Source: Fundidesulfovibrio magnetotacticus
Lineage (GTDB): Bacteria > Desulfobacterota > Desulfovibrionia > Desulfovibrionales > Desulfovibrionaceae
Assembly (NCBI RefSeq): GCF_013019105.1
Contig: NZ_BLTE01000014.1
Location: forward strand, 96,713 to 160,712
DNA: 64,000 nt
Reading direction: 5' to 3'
Position numbers and translations under genes: made by a program. The notes under the pieces were generated by a model. The model searched no databases. It was not told the origin of the DNA and worked only from the letters and a program-made list of their open reading frames with translations. Shown piece after piece: positions 9,556 through 18,417 of this stretch (position 1 is its first letter; every line of letters starts with the position of its first letter).

Positions 9556-11289
9556 TCAGAGCCTCGCCCGCAGCGCGGAATAGATGAGCAGACTCTCGCC
9601 GCCGTCGTGGACGAAGCGCGTTTCATTGCGGTATTCGGCGCGCGATTCCCACTCCAGGAAGTCCCAGGGTTTCACCAGGATGGATGGCGAGGCGAACACG
9701 AACGGATAGGTGCGGTAGAGGTCGATGCCGCCGCCGCCGTAGAAGCCCAGCTGCAGCCAGCGGGAGGCCTGCCAGGAGGCGTTGAGGGCCAGCTGGTGGA
9801 TGGCCTCGTTGGTGGCCAGGGAGATGGGCCGCCCGGAGGTGACGGCGGTGAAGTCCGTGGTTGTGTAGGTGCGCACGGCGGGCTGGAGGTATTGGAGCAC
9901 GGCCGGGGAGAACGAGTAGGAGAGCCAGAGTTCCGGCACGTTGAGGAGCTTGCGCGAGAGCGCCGCCGTGAAGCCGAAACGCCTGGCATAGGGGGCGCCG
10001 TTGTCGATGGTGTAGTGGTTGGCCTGGGCGTCCAGGGTTATGCCGGTCTTTTCCTGGTGGATGTAGTTGAAGGTGAAGCGCGCCAGGTCGTACGCGCCGG
10101 AGCGGGCGGCGGCCTCGGCGGGGTCGTACCAGGGGTTGTTGTGGGCGATCTCGAAGGCCAGGCGCGCGCCCCGGAAGGGGTTGATCCGGAAGGCCCCGAA
10201 CTGGCCCACCATGCCGGACGCGCCCTGGAAGGCGCTGACGCCGGCCTCGATCTCCATCTCGTAGGGTCCCAGCCAGATGAGCGAGGTGCGCACCGCGTCG
10301 ATGCCCTGGTTGATGGCCCGGCGACCGCCTTGAATCGTCACCCCCGTCAGCACGTCGCTCTGGGTGGTTATGGTTTCGGTGGTGGTGATGTTTTCGCCGG
10401 TGTCGGGATCCACCGAGGTGGTGGTGATGTCCTGGGTGTTGGTCTGGGCGCCGAAGATGGGCTGGATGGAGCTGCCCTGGCCGAGCTTGGAGACGTAAAT
10501 GTGCTCGGCGCGCACCCCCAGGTTGAGCCTGCCGAAAAGGGGCGTTCTGCCGGAGAGCCCGGCGGTGTTGATGGTGGTCTGCCCGGCCTGATTGTAATAC
10601 TGGTAGAAGGTTTCGGCGCGCGGCGCCACGCGGGCTCGCAGTTCGTCGGCGAAGCGCCGGTAGCTTTCGTTGTTGGGGTCGATGCTCAAAGCCACGCCCG
10701 CCGCCGAGGCGGCCATGACGGGGTCGCCCATGTCGGCGTGGGCGCTGGCAAGATCGACCTGGATGGAGGCGTCCTTGGGGTTTTCCTGGGCCAGCTTGTT
10801 GAGCAGGAACACGGCCTTCGCGGGCTGGCCGCCCTGGGTATAGGCCCTGGCCTGGAGGCGCTGGATGCGCAGATCCGGCGATTTGGCGCGCTCCAGCCAG
10901 CTCATGGCCGTGGAGGGGTCGTTGTTGTCCAGGAGCAGTTCGGCGAAGTCGGCGATGATTTCCCTGTCGCCGGGAAACTGCCTGGCCAGATCCATATAGA
11001 GCTTCTGGGCCTCGCCGTTTCGTCCCAGGCGGCTGAGGATGCGCGCCTTGGTGAGCACGTGCTGCCTCTCGGGGGCGTCTGGCGGAACGTCGAGGGGGCC
11101 TTCCTGGGGTTTGGGCTTGGCGTACTGGGGCAGCGTGGGCACGAAGGCCGAGGGGACGCGATCCCCCGGGTCCTTGATGCCCGCGCCCACCTGGGCAAGG
11201 ACGGGGTGCGCCGTGCCGACCGAGAGGCAGGCGGCCAAGAGGCACGCTGCAAGGGCCATGACGCCGTGGGTCGCGGTGCGTGTGTTCAT
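9556..11289 (-). CDS. pelB: Pel outer-membrane porin part (PelB C-terminal half, separate gene)
   Basis: A 577-residue exported protein with a cleavable signal peptide (hydrophobic ALAACLLAACLSVGTAHPVLA), TPR-like helices at about residues 55-215, then a C-terminal half rich in alternating aromatic and polar strands ending in a terminal strand finishing RARL, typical of an outer-membrane beta-barrel. In Pseudomonas this barrel is the C-terminus of the single 1193-residue PelB and exports the polysaccharide. Here it is a separate gene starting one base after the stop of the TPR scaffold gene (TGACATG), so coupling is tight. Having its own signal peptide, it looks like a true gene fission rather than a mutation. 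Confidence 0.85.
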   Translation of the reverse strand: MNTRTATHGVMALAACLLAACLSVGTAHPVLAQVGAGIKDPGDRVPSAFVPTLPQYAKPKPQEGPLDVPPDAPERQHVLTKARILSRLGRNGEAQKLYMDLARQFPGDREIIADFAELLLDNNDPSTAMSWLERAKSPDLRIQRLQARAYTQGGQPAKAVFLLNKLAQENPKDASIQVDLASAHADMGDPVMAASAAGVALSIDPNNESYRRFADELRARVAPRAETFYQYYNQAGQTTINTAGLSGRTPLFGRLNLGVRAEHIYVSKLGQGSSIQPIFGAQTNTQDITTTSVDPDTGENITTTETITTQSDVLTGVTIQGGRRAINQGIDAVRTSLIWLGPYEMEIEAGVSAFQGASGMVGQFGAFRINPFRGARLAFEIAHNNPWYDPAEAAARSGAYDLARFTFNYIHQEKTGITLDAQANHYTIDNGAPYARRFGFTAALSRKLLNVPELWLSYSFSPAVLQYLQPAVRTYTTTDFTAVTSGRPISLATNEAIHQLALNASWQASRWLQLGFYGGGGIDLYRTYPFVFASPSILVKPWDFLEWESRAEYRNETRFVHDGGESLLIYSALRARL

Positions 11290-11290
11290 G

Positions 11291-14200
11291 TCAGTTGAGC
11301 TTCCCTGTTGGCTGGTTCAAAAGCCGCAGAGCCTTCTTGTATTCCTTGCGGGCCTTGGCTTCGTTGCCGAGCGAGGCCTGGAGTTCCCCCGCCTGCATGC
11401 GGGAGTCCGAATCGTTGGGGTTGATGGTGTTGTGGGCCGTGAGCATCTGGAGCGCCTTCTGGCGGCTTCCCCTCTCGGAGAGCACCGTGGCCATGCCGCG
11501 CATGGCCACGGGATTCTGAGGCTGGGCGGCCAGGGCCTGCTGGTAGATGGCTTCGGCGGTTTCCAGGCGCGCCCCCGCCAGGGCGATTTCGCCCACGCGC
11601 ACGAGCATGGGGGCGTTGCCCGCGTATTTGCGCGCAAGGCGGTCGATGAGCTTTCCGGCCTCGGGCTTGGCCCCGGTCTTGTCCAGGGCCTGGGCCAGGA
11701 TCAGCTCGCCCTCGTCGTCCAGGGTGCGGGCCTGCACCAGTGGATCGAGCTTTTCAAGGACCGTGCGCCATTGGCCGAGCCCGGCATAGGCCGTGGCCAC
11801 GGCGAGGGTCTCCTCGGGGCTGAGCGCGCCTTGCGCTTCCAGATCCCGCGCCAGGACGAGCACTTCCCTGTGCTTGCCCAGGCCGAGGTATGCCTGGAGC
11901 AGGAGGCGCTTCACGGCCGGGGCGGCCGGATTGCGTTCGCGGGCCTTGAGAATCCAGGGCAGGGCCTTGGCGGGTTCCCCCGCGCCCAGCCAGCAGTCGC
12001 CGGTCTGGGCGAGGAATTTTTCGCCGCCGGGCAGAGCCGTCTGGCGTTGGGAGAGCTCGGCGGCCAGGCGGGGCTTGCCGTGCCAGAGGGCGTACTGCAC
12101 GCCCAGTCGCAACAGTTCGGGGTCGGAGGGGCTTTTGGCCAGGAGTTCCTGGACGATCTCCAGGGCGGCGAGCCCCTGGCCAGCCGATTCCCTGGCCTCG
12201 GCCAGGCGCAGAAGTTCCTGCCGGGAGGCCGTGCCCTTGGCCCGGAGCGCTTCGAGCACCTCCACGGCCTGGCTGGGTTTGTTGGTCCAGGAGTAGATGT
12301 CGGCCAGCTGGCGCTGGAGCTGGGGGTTGCGCGGGTCCAGGCGGATGAGTTGTTTGAGGGATGCCTCGGCCTGAGCTGGCCTGTTGGTCCAGGAGTAGAC
12401 GTCCACGAGGCGCTTGAGCGCGTCCTGGTCGGCCGGGTCGTGGCGCAGGAGCTCCTGGTAGGCGACTTCGGCCATGTCGAGGTCGGAGTCGGCCATGGCC
12501 AGTTCGGCCAGTTGGCGCACGATGCCCGGGTCGTCCGGCCGGATGGACTTGGCCAGCCCCAGGGCCTCGCGCTGGTCCTGCGTGCGGCCGGTATACTGCG
12601 CCAGTTCCAGCATGCGGGCCACGTCGGCGGCGTCGGCGCTGGCCAGGGCGAGGTCGCGCTGGACGGCGTAAGCCTCCACGGGTTTGTCCATTTCCAGGAA
12701 GAGGTCGGCCACGAGGCGTTGGGTAACGGGGTCCGCGCCCAGGAGGGTCTGCCCGAGGCGGGCGACCTCTTCCATGGATTCGAAGGGTTTCTCCGTTTCG
12801 CGGGCGATGGCGGCCAGTCGCTCGAAGTCCTGGCGCTCCTGGGTGAGCAACAGGCAGCGCTTGGCCATGGCATAGGCGGTGTCGGTGCGGCCGCGGGCTG
12901 CGTCGTTGGTCACCGAGGCGCGCAGCAACTCCACGTCCTTGGGGGAGATGTCCAGGGCCAGGGCCAGGGCCTGCCCCATGGCTTCGGGGTCGTAGTCCTT
13001 GCCGCTTTCCAGGATGGCCTTGAGTGCGGCGGTGGATTCGGCCGGGGGCATGTCCTTGAGGATCTGCGTCAGTTCGGCGGCTTTGCGGAAATCCTTGAGG
13101 GCCAGGGAGAGGCGGGTCTTGGCGGTGAGCAGGTCGGCGTCGCGGATGTTCACCTTGTCGGATTCGCTGGCCACGAGGGCCATGAAGGGTTCGTCGCCGC
13201 TGACGAAGGCCGCGGAAACCACCTGTTTGACGTAGCGCAGGCCTTCGCCGGTGAACCAGGCCAGGCGGTCCATGAGTTCGGCGATGCGGTCGTAGTTGCC
13301 CGAGTCCACGTACTGGGCGATGAGCATGGCCCGGTAGCGTTCCTCGCGGGGGTTGATGGCGGTGAGGCGTTCCAGAGCTGCGGTCTTGGCCTGGCTCAGG
13401 CCCTGCTCCGCGCCCATGTTCAGGAGCGCCACGAGGTTCTGTTCATGACCGGGCGCTGTCTGGACCATGCGCACCATGGCCTCGTCCGCGTGGTCGGACA
13501 TGCCTGCCAGGGCGAGCATGTCGAAGATGTCCTTGCGGTAGCCGAAGCCCTCGCCCTTGGCGTCCAGAGCCACGGCAAGGTCCACGGCCTGGGTGATCTT
13601 GCCCGCGCGGAGCAGGGAGCTCAGCATCCTGGTCGCGAAAGGCGAGAGGTCCTGCACGTCGTCGGCCAGGGCGCCTCGGGCCTGGGCGAAGCCGGAGGCC
13701 AGTTCGTAGGTCACGGCGTTGTCGAGGTCGGAGGGTTCGCCCTCCAGAATGGAGTCCGCCAGCTTGACGAGCTGGGGCTGAACGGCGGCGAAGAAGGGGT
13801 TGGCCTCCAGTTCCCTTGGCATTTTTTGTTGCGATTTGAGCCATTTGGCGGAGTAGTGCCCGGCCTGGTCGGTCCGGTCCATGATGGCGGCCAGGCCTGC
13901 CAGCTTGAGGAGCACGTCCTCGCGCTTCGGGTCGCGCTCCACCACGCGTTCCCAGGCGTCGAAGGCCTTGTCCATGTGCTGGGCCCACTCCAGGTAGGTG
14001 GCGTAGAGCAGGAGCGCGCGGAGGTTGCGCGGCTTGATGACCAGGGCGCGGCGCAGGTCCTCCAGGGCGGGCTCCACCTGGTCGTGCGCCCAGTGGAGTT
14101 CGGACGAGAGCACAAGCAGGTCGAAGTCTCCCGGGTTCTGCTCCAGGGTGGCCTCGAGGTAGCGCTTGCCCTTGATGGGGTCGTCGCTTTCGAGGTTGAG

Positions 14201-14293
14201 AAGCACCATTTCCGTGTTGGTTGGGAACAGGAAATAGAGCATTCCCGCAAGGCCCGCGAGGTAGAGCAGACGTTTCCAGGGACTGAGGATCAT
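11291..14293 (-). CDS. pelB: Large TPR scaffold of the Pel exporter (PelB N-terminal half, separate gene)
   Basis: A 1000-residue protein with one N-terminal membrane helix (LLYLAGLAGMLYFLF, residues about 9-23) and no cleavable signal, followed by TPR-like repeats along the whole length (for example LVDVYSWTNRPAQAEASLKQL and LADIYSWTNKPSQAVEVLEAL). It would span the periplasm as the scaffold that links synthase, PelA and the outer-membrane pore. Pseudomonas PelB has this helix, 19 TPRs and the barrel in one chain. The ATG at 14293 overlaps the stop of the deacetylase gene (ATGA); longer upstream readings are not needed. Together the two PelB parts (1577 residues) are longer than the single-chain version. 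Confidence 0.85.
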   Translation of the reverse strand: MILSPWKRLLYLAGLAGMLYFLFPTNTEMVLLNLESDDPIKGKRYLEATLEQNPGDFDLLVLSSELHWAHDQVEPALEDLRRALVIKPRNLRALLLYATYLEWAQHMDKAFDAWERVVERDPKREDVLLKLAGLAAIMDRTDQAGHYSAKWLKSQQKMPRELEANPFFAAVQPQLVKLADSILEGEPSDLDNAVTYELASGFAQARGALADDVQDLSPFATRMLSSLLRAGKITQAVDLAVALDAKGEGFGYRKDIFDMLALAGMSDHADEAMVRMVQTAPGHEQNLVALLNMGAEQGLSQAKTAALERLTAINPREERYRAMLIAQYVDSGNYDRIAELMDRLAWFTGEGLRYVKQVVSAAFVSGDEPFMALVASESDKVNIRDADLLTAKTRLSLALKDFRKAAELTQILKDMPPAESTAALKAILESGKDYDPEAMGQALALALDISPKDVELLRASVTNDAARGRTDTAYAMAKRCLLLTQERQDFERLAAIARETEKPFESMEEVARLGQTLLGADPVTQRLVADLFLEMDKPVEAYAVQRDLALASADAADVARMLELAQYTGRTQDQREALGLAKSIRPDDPGIVRQLAELAMADSDLDMAEVAYQELLRHDPADQDALKRLVDVYSWTNRPAQAEASLKQLIRLDPRNPQLQRQLADIYSWTNKPSQAVEVLEALRAKGTASRQELLRLAEARESAGQGLAALEIVQELLAKSPSDPELLRLGVQYALWHGKPRLAAELSQRQTALPGGEKFLAQTGDCWLGAGEPAKALPWILKARERNPAAPAVKRLLLQAYLGLGKHREVLVLARDLEAQGALSPEETLAVATAYAGLGQWRTVLEKLDPLVQARTLDDEGELILAQALDKTGAKPEAGKLIDRLARKYAGNAPMLVRVGEIALAGARLETAEAIYQQALAAQPQNPVAMRGMATVLSERGSRQKALQMLTAHNTINPNDSDSRMQAGELQASLGNEAKARKEYKKALRLLNQPTGKLN

Positions 14294-16446
14294 GGCAGGC
14301 GCACCTCCAGGGAGCCGGAGGCGAGGCCTTCCAGGGAGATGACGCCCTCGTTGTCGGCAACGCGGCCCACGGTGCGCCCGTTCAGGGCCGCGCCGGAGAC
14401 CCAGTGCATGGCGCCGGGCTTGAGCCCGGCCAGCGAGAGCTTGCCGTTGCGGGTGAAGAATTCGGTGGTGCAGGACAGCAGGCGCTCTGAGACGGCGAAG
14501 TTGCGCACGAAGCCCGAGGCGGTGCGCAGGTGCGGGGGCTGGGCGGGCTTCGCGTCCGGGGGGGCCAGGGCCAGCACGGCGCGGGCCTTGCCCGGGGCGA
14601 GGTGCACGTAGAGCCCCTCGGGCTGGTTGTCGAAGCCCAGGACGTTCTCGCAGCGGGCGAGCAGCGGCAGGGGGCCGTCCTTGGGCAGGCGCAAGGTGAG
14701 GCTCTGGCCGTAGTTTTCCACGGCGAAGGCGTCGGGCCCGAGCTGGGTCATGCGGGTGGCGATCCAATCGTGCATGGACTGGATATAAGCACTGGTGAAC
14801 ACGGGGGCCACTGGCTGCGCGGCGACCCAGGCGTAGACGTCCTTGAGCGCGTTCAGGCCAGCCAGTTTCTCGGCCGAGAAGGTGTGGTAGTAGATGTCGA
14901 TGGGCTTGAGTCTGTGTGGCGAGCCGGTGCGCTTGAAGGTCTCGATGATGTTGCGGTAGCCGTTGAAGGGGCCGCGCCAGAGGTTGGTGAGGATGTTGTC
15001 GTTGGCCTGCCCGATGTGGATCTGGTGGAGGTTGCCCCCCATGTGGCGGTGCAGGGGGCTTACGCCGAAGAGCGAGTCGTGGGCGGGGTCCCAGAGGGTG
15101 TCGCCGCCGTTGATGGCCAGCAGCCCGTTTTCCTGGACGATGGCCTGGTGCTCGGGGAGCGGGTCGCAGGCGCCGCTCCAGAAGAGGAGGCGGCAGCGTT
15201 TGCCCTCGGGCACGAGGTTGTCGTTGACGAAATCGATGGAGCCCTGGATTTCGCGTTCGGCCTCGAAGGTGTAGCCGGGGATGTCGAAGGCGAAACGGTC
15301 GTCGTAGCGGCTCTTGTCCTTGTTGGCGGAGTTCCAGAAGAAGGGGTGGGAGAAGGTGTGGGAGGCGGGCTCCACGTTGGGCAGGGCCATGATGTCGCGG
15401 GCCGTGTCCATGAGCTTCTCGTTGCCGAAGTAGTCTGGCGAGATCTCGGCCTCGATGACGGAATAGGAGACGGGGAAATCAACCTTGGAGAGCACGTGCT
15501 CGTAGAGGATGTCCGCGCAGGTCCGGGTGCGGTCCAGCTGGTTGGTCCCCGAGAAGCCGTCGGCGTCCACGTGGGAGAAGGCCACGCGCCTGCCGTTGAG
15601 GGTGGTGGGGTCCGGCGCGGGGAGAAGCGGCAGGTCCAGGGCCTTGGAGAGGAAAAGGAAAGGGTTGATGTGCCACTTCTGCTGGTAGGAAAGGGGGTCT
15701 ATCCAGTAGGCGAAGTCGTCGCCCAGGATGAGGCCGCCTGCGGCGGAGGTGAACACCACGGGGCTGGGATTCGGCTCCGGGCCGTTCACCTTGACGGACA
15801 CGTGGACCTTCACGTCGGGGCGCAGCGGCACGAGGCGCTCGTAGTGCGGGGGATTGGGCGGATAGCGGCGTTCGTAGCCGGTCATCTCGGGGTCGAGGTG
15901 GTCGAAGCGCAGGCGGCTGGCGTCGCGCAGGCGTCCCGCCTGGTGGGAGACGCCCAGGCGCTCGAAAAGGGCCATGTAGCGGGCGTTGCGCTCGGGGTCC
16001 TCTGAGGATTCGCCCGCGCCCAACGGCCCCAGCACGATGAGCTTGCGGCCCAGGTCCATCTGATGGTGGAGCCATTCGTGGTAGACGTGGGACTCGAACA
16101 CTTCCGAGGAGTTGAACGAGACGATGACGGCTCGCACGCCTTCCATGGCCGCGTCGTCGGGCATGGGGCGCGCGGCCACGTCGGCGGCCAGGGCCACGAG
16201 GCCGAAGTAGTTGAGCACGGTCTGGAAGCCGTGGAAGGCCACCGTGTTCACGATAGATTGGCCCGTGGCGCTGTTGTAGAGGATGAGCACCTTGCGGTCC
16301 ACGGGGCGCGGCCACGCCTCCACCTGCGCGGCGGAGGCTTCCCGCGCCGCGCCGATGGCGAGCCAGACCAGAACCGCCAGGACGGCGGCCAGCCTAGCGG
16401 CGCAGCGTGCGCGTGGAGACTCTGTCCAGGGCGACCGTGGCGACAT
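14290..16446 (-). CDS. pelA: Pel polysaccharide deacetylase (PelA deacetylase part, separate gene)
   Basis: Periplasmic deacetylase predicted to remove acetyl groups from Pel amino sugars during export. From the ATG at 16446 the protein has 718 residues: a signal sequence (LAAVLAVLVWLAIGAAREASA), a Rossmann-like region (VLILYNSATGQS), the catalytic DxD as HVDADGF near residue 292, the metal-binding HTFSH near 361-366, and a C-terminal beta-rich domain. DxD and HxxxH match the catalytic and zinc ligands of Pseudomonas PelA. The hydrolase domain that precedes it in Pseudomonas is a separate gene here, overlapping by 53 bases. An upstream ATG at 16518 is possible but would deepen the overlap. 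Confidence 0.87.
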   Translation of the reverse strand: MSPRSPWTESPRARCAARLAAVLAVLVWLAIGAAREASAAQVEAWPRPVDRKVLILYNSATGQSIVNTVAFHGFQTVLNYFGLVALAADVAARPMPDDAAMEGVRAVIVSFNSSEVFESHVYHEWLHHQMDLGRKLIVLGPLGAGESSEDPERNARYMALFERLGVSHQAGRLRDASRLRFDHLDPEMTGYERRYPPNPPHYERLVPLRPDVKVHVSVKVNGPEPNPSPVVFTSAAGGLILGDDFAYWIDPLSYQQKWHINPFLFLSKALDLPLLPAPDPTTLNGRRVAFSHVDADGFSGTNQLDRTRTCADILYEHVLSKVDFPVSYSVIEAEISPDYFGNEKLMDTARDIMALPNVEPASHTFSHPFFWNSANKDKSRYDDRFAFDIPGYTFEAEREIQGSIDFVNDNLVPEGKRCRLLFWSGACDPLPEHQAIVQENGLLAINGGDTLWDPAHDSLFGVSPLHRHMGGNLHQIHIGQANDNILTNLWRGPFNGYRNIIETFKRTGSPHRLKPIDIYYHTFSAEKLAGLNALKDVYAWVAAQPVAPVFTSAYIQSMHDWIATRMTQLGPDAFAVENYGQSLTLRLPKDGPLPLLARCENVLGFDNQPEGLYVHLAPGKARAVLALAPPDAKPAQPPHLRTASGFVRNFAVSERLLSCTTEFFTRNGKLSLAGLKPGAMHWVSGAALNGRTVGRVADNEGVISLEGLASGSLEVRLP

Positions 16447-17248
16447 ACGGCACCAGTCCGTTTTTTCTCGCGTGGGCGATGGCTTCGTCGATGCGCTTGG
16501 CATCCTTGGGGTCGGCATAGTCGAGGCTCAAAAGCGTCAGGCGCGGGTTGGCCCGCTTTGCGGCCCGGGCGGCTCCCAGGAGTTGATCGCGGTCGGAGGC
16601 GCTGGTGGCCCGGTATTTCTTGGTCTCGAAATCGTAGTCGGAAAAGAGGCACTCCAGCAGGGTGAAGTCGATCTCCGGGGCGAGGCGCTCCAGGATGGGC
16701 GCGGCGCGGTTGACGCAAAGGAGCACGCCCGGGTGTCTGCGGCGGATTTCCCGCACGAACTCCACGGCCGCGTCGATCATGCCCGCGTGGCGTTCGGGGT
16801 CGGTCTGTTCCAGGTGGATGCTGGAGTCCAGGGTGTCCAGGAAGAAACCGTCGTAGCCGCGCTCCAGGATGGGGGGGAGGATGCGCTCCAGCACGAAGGC
16901 GCGCCAGGCGGGATCGCGGATGTCCACGAAGCGGGAGTTCCAGGAGTTGTTCTTGCCCAGCACGAAGGGCTTGTCCTGCACGTCGCCCCAGAAGCGGCCG
17001 TCCATGTCCACCTCGCCCAGGCTGGCGTAGCCCAGGCTCAGGGGGCGGCCCTTGCGTTTGGCTGGCGCGGGCAGGTTGGAGCTTTCCAGGGCAAGCAGGT
17101 CGAAACGCGTGAGGGAGGCGATCGGCTTGGCCCCGTAGTAGCAGGCCCAGGAACGCACGGGCGGCTGCGAGGGCTCGGCGGCGTGCGCCTGTCCGACGGC
17201 GACGAGCGCCAGCAGGAGGGCGAGGAGCGTCAGAACGCGGGCGGGCAT
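16394..17248 (-). CDS. pelA: Pel glycoside hydrolase (PelA hydrolase part, GH166-like, separate gene)
   Basis: A 284-residue exported TIM-barrel hydrolase of the TM1410/GH166 type, equivalent to the N-terminal domain of Pseudomonas PelA, an endo-acting alpha-1,4-N-acetylgalactosaminidase that trims Pel. It has a signal peptide ending AHA, the opening WACYYG, the acidic segment GFFLDTLDSS (residues about 138-142) and FTLLECLFSDYDF with a glutamate near 198 that fits the catalytic acid. It lies 10 bases downstream of pelC and overlaps the deacetylase gene. Such enzymes release cell-free Pel and set biofilm properties. Having its own signal peptide supports genuine separation from the deacetylase. 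Confidence 0.87.
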   Translation of the reverse strand: MPARVLTLLALLLALVAVGQAHAAEPSQPPVRSWACYYGAKPIASLTRFDLLALESSNLPAPAKRKGRPLSLGYASLGEVDMDGRFWGDVQDKPFVLGKNNSWNSRFVDIRDPAWRAFVLERILPPILERGYDGFFLDTLDSSIHLEQTDPERHAGMIDAAVEFVREIRRRHPGVLLCVNRAAPILERLAPEIDFTLLECLFSDYDFETKKYRATSASDRDQLLGAARAAKRANPRLTLLSLDYADPKDAKRIDEAIAHARKNGLVPYVATVALDRVSTRTLRR

Positions 17249-17258
17249 GGCGCGGGCG

Positions 17259-18014
17259 TCAGTTGGCGAGGGGCTTTCCGGCGACGCTCGCGCCGGGTCC
17301 GCCGTTGATGGGGGTGGAACCCGAAGATTGCGGCCTGGGCGCGGCGGTTTCCTTTGCCGGTGGCGCGGCCGTCGGCTCCTTGCGGATGGCCGCCTCGATG
17401 TCCGCGGCCATCTGGCGGCAGATGGTCTGGGCCGAACGGCTCAGGGAGTCCTTGCAGAAGAGGTCGCAGCCTCCCACGCGCGAGATGGTGGCCACCCAGA
17501 GCACCTGGCCCGAGGCCACGTCCATCAGACGCAGGGTGATGCCCACGGCGGGCTCCTCGTCGAGGCCGCGCTTGTAACGGAATTCCGTGACCGCGCCGAA
17601 AAGCACGGCGTCCACGAGAAGGTCCTGTCCCAACTGGCGCGCGCGCTGGGTGAGCGCGGCGTCCTCGATGTCCTGGTCCTTGCCGGCCATGCGGTTCCAC
17701 ACTTCCGTGTTTTCCAGAAGGCGGAACGACTGCACCGTGCGCAGTTCCGTATAGAGCAGGTCGCTTATGATCTGCCCCGCGCTGGGGTGCGTGGTCAGGT
17801 TGGCAAGGGGCATGATGGCCACCGTGCGCTTGGCGCGCAGGTTGGCCCCCGGAGTCACGTAGACGGAAACGCTCTCGCCAGCGCAGCCGGAAACCGACAG
17901 GACGAAGAGAACAAACAGGACGAGTCCGAGGAGCGGAGATGCTGCCTTCGGAAAGTTCCAATTCGTTCGGGGGAGAGGTGTGCGCGGCGTTTGATGCAAA
18001 GGGGAAGGGGTCAC
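17259..18014 (-). CDS. pelC: Pel outer-membrane lipoprotein PelC
   Basis: First gene of the operon. PelC forms a dodecameric lipoprotein ring under the PelB pore. The 251-residue protein starts at GTG 18014, with GAGG nine bases upstream, and has a lipobox LSVSGC after a hydrophobic stretch, then the family core with VAIMPLANLT and a repeated alpha/beta fold ending VGITLRLMDVASGQVLW. A proline- and alanine-rich tail of about 40 residues makes it longer than Pseudomonas PelC (172 residues). The 26-residue n-region before the signal helix is long, so a later start is possible. Confidence 0.85.
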   Translation of the reverse strand: MTPSPLHQTPRTPLPRTNWNFPKAASPLLGLVLFVLFVLSVSGCAGESVSVYVTPGANLRAKRTVAIMPLANLTTHPSAGQIISDLLYTELRTVQSFRLLENTEVWNRMAGKDQDIEDAALTQRARQLGQDLLVDAVLFGAVTEFRYKRGLDEEPAVGITLRLMDVASGQVLWVATISRVGGCDLFCKDSLSRSAQTICRQMAADIEAAIRKEPTAAPPAKETAAPRPQSSGSTPINGGPGASVAGKPLAN

Positions 18015-18417
18015 GGCAGCATCCTCGCTTTGAAATACGTTTAGTTCCTACAATCAATGCGTTCGGTTCACAAGAGGAAAGCACGGCTGGAAAGGTTTGG
18101 ATGGTGTTTTTTTTGAGACGTGTGATTGATGGTTTTGTCGTTATTTCGGATTTCCCATAGGCATGTTCAACTGTAGCGTGCCCTGCGAAGTGTGCGGCAT
18201 TCGCCTCCCGGTCCGTGACCAGTCGTCATGAGCCGAAACGAATCGCATTGCGGAGAGTTCCGCTCTCACTGCGCCTGTCATGCGCGGTGTCCCCGCTTTC
18301 GTCGCTCTCCGTGAACATATCCCCCGGGAACCCACGGTGACAGGCCTTCGCGCGTGGGCTCTGGACAAGCGGGCGCGATCGGTTACAATCACCGGCAAGC
18401 CTTGTGATGGAGGAACG
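18015..18417. other. Divergent intergenic region between pelC and the HPPD-like gene
   Basis: 403 bases without a supported gene. The part at 18040-18180 is clearly AT-richer than its surroundings, with a run of eight T (on the plus strand near 18108), and is where the pel operon promoter must lie. On the minus strand TTGTGA and TAGGAA are spaced by 17 bases upstream of pelC, only a weak sigma-70 match. No sigma-54 element was seen here. The right-hand end holds the promoter listed for the HPPD-like gene. Confidence 0.6.
18362..18389 (+). promoter_or_regulatory. Candidate sigma-70 promoter of the HPPD-like gene
   Basis: TGGACA (5/6 match to the -35 box) and TACAAT (5/6 match to the -10 box) are separated by 16 bases, ending 28 bases before the ATG at 18418. 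The ribosome binding site ggagg lies in between. Confidence 0.5.

Noticed and set aside
11039..14611. Very long open frame on the plus strand opposite the pelB scaffold gene
   Set aside because: GC-rich antisense of TPR-coding DNA. The minus-strand reading has a membrane helix and TPR pattern; the plus-strand reading has no recognisable protein features.
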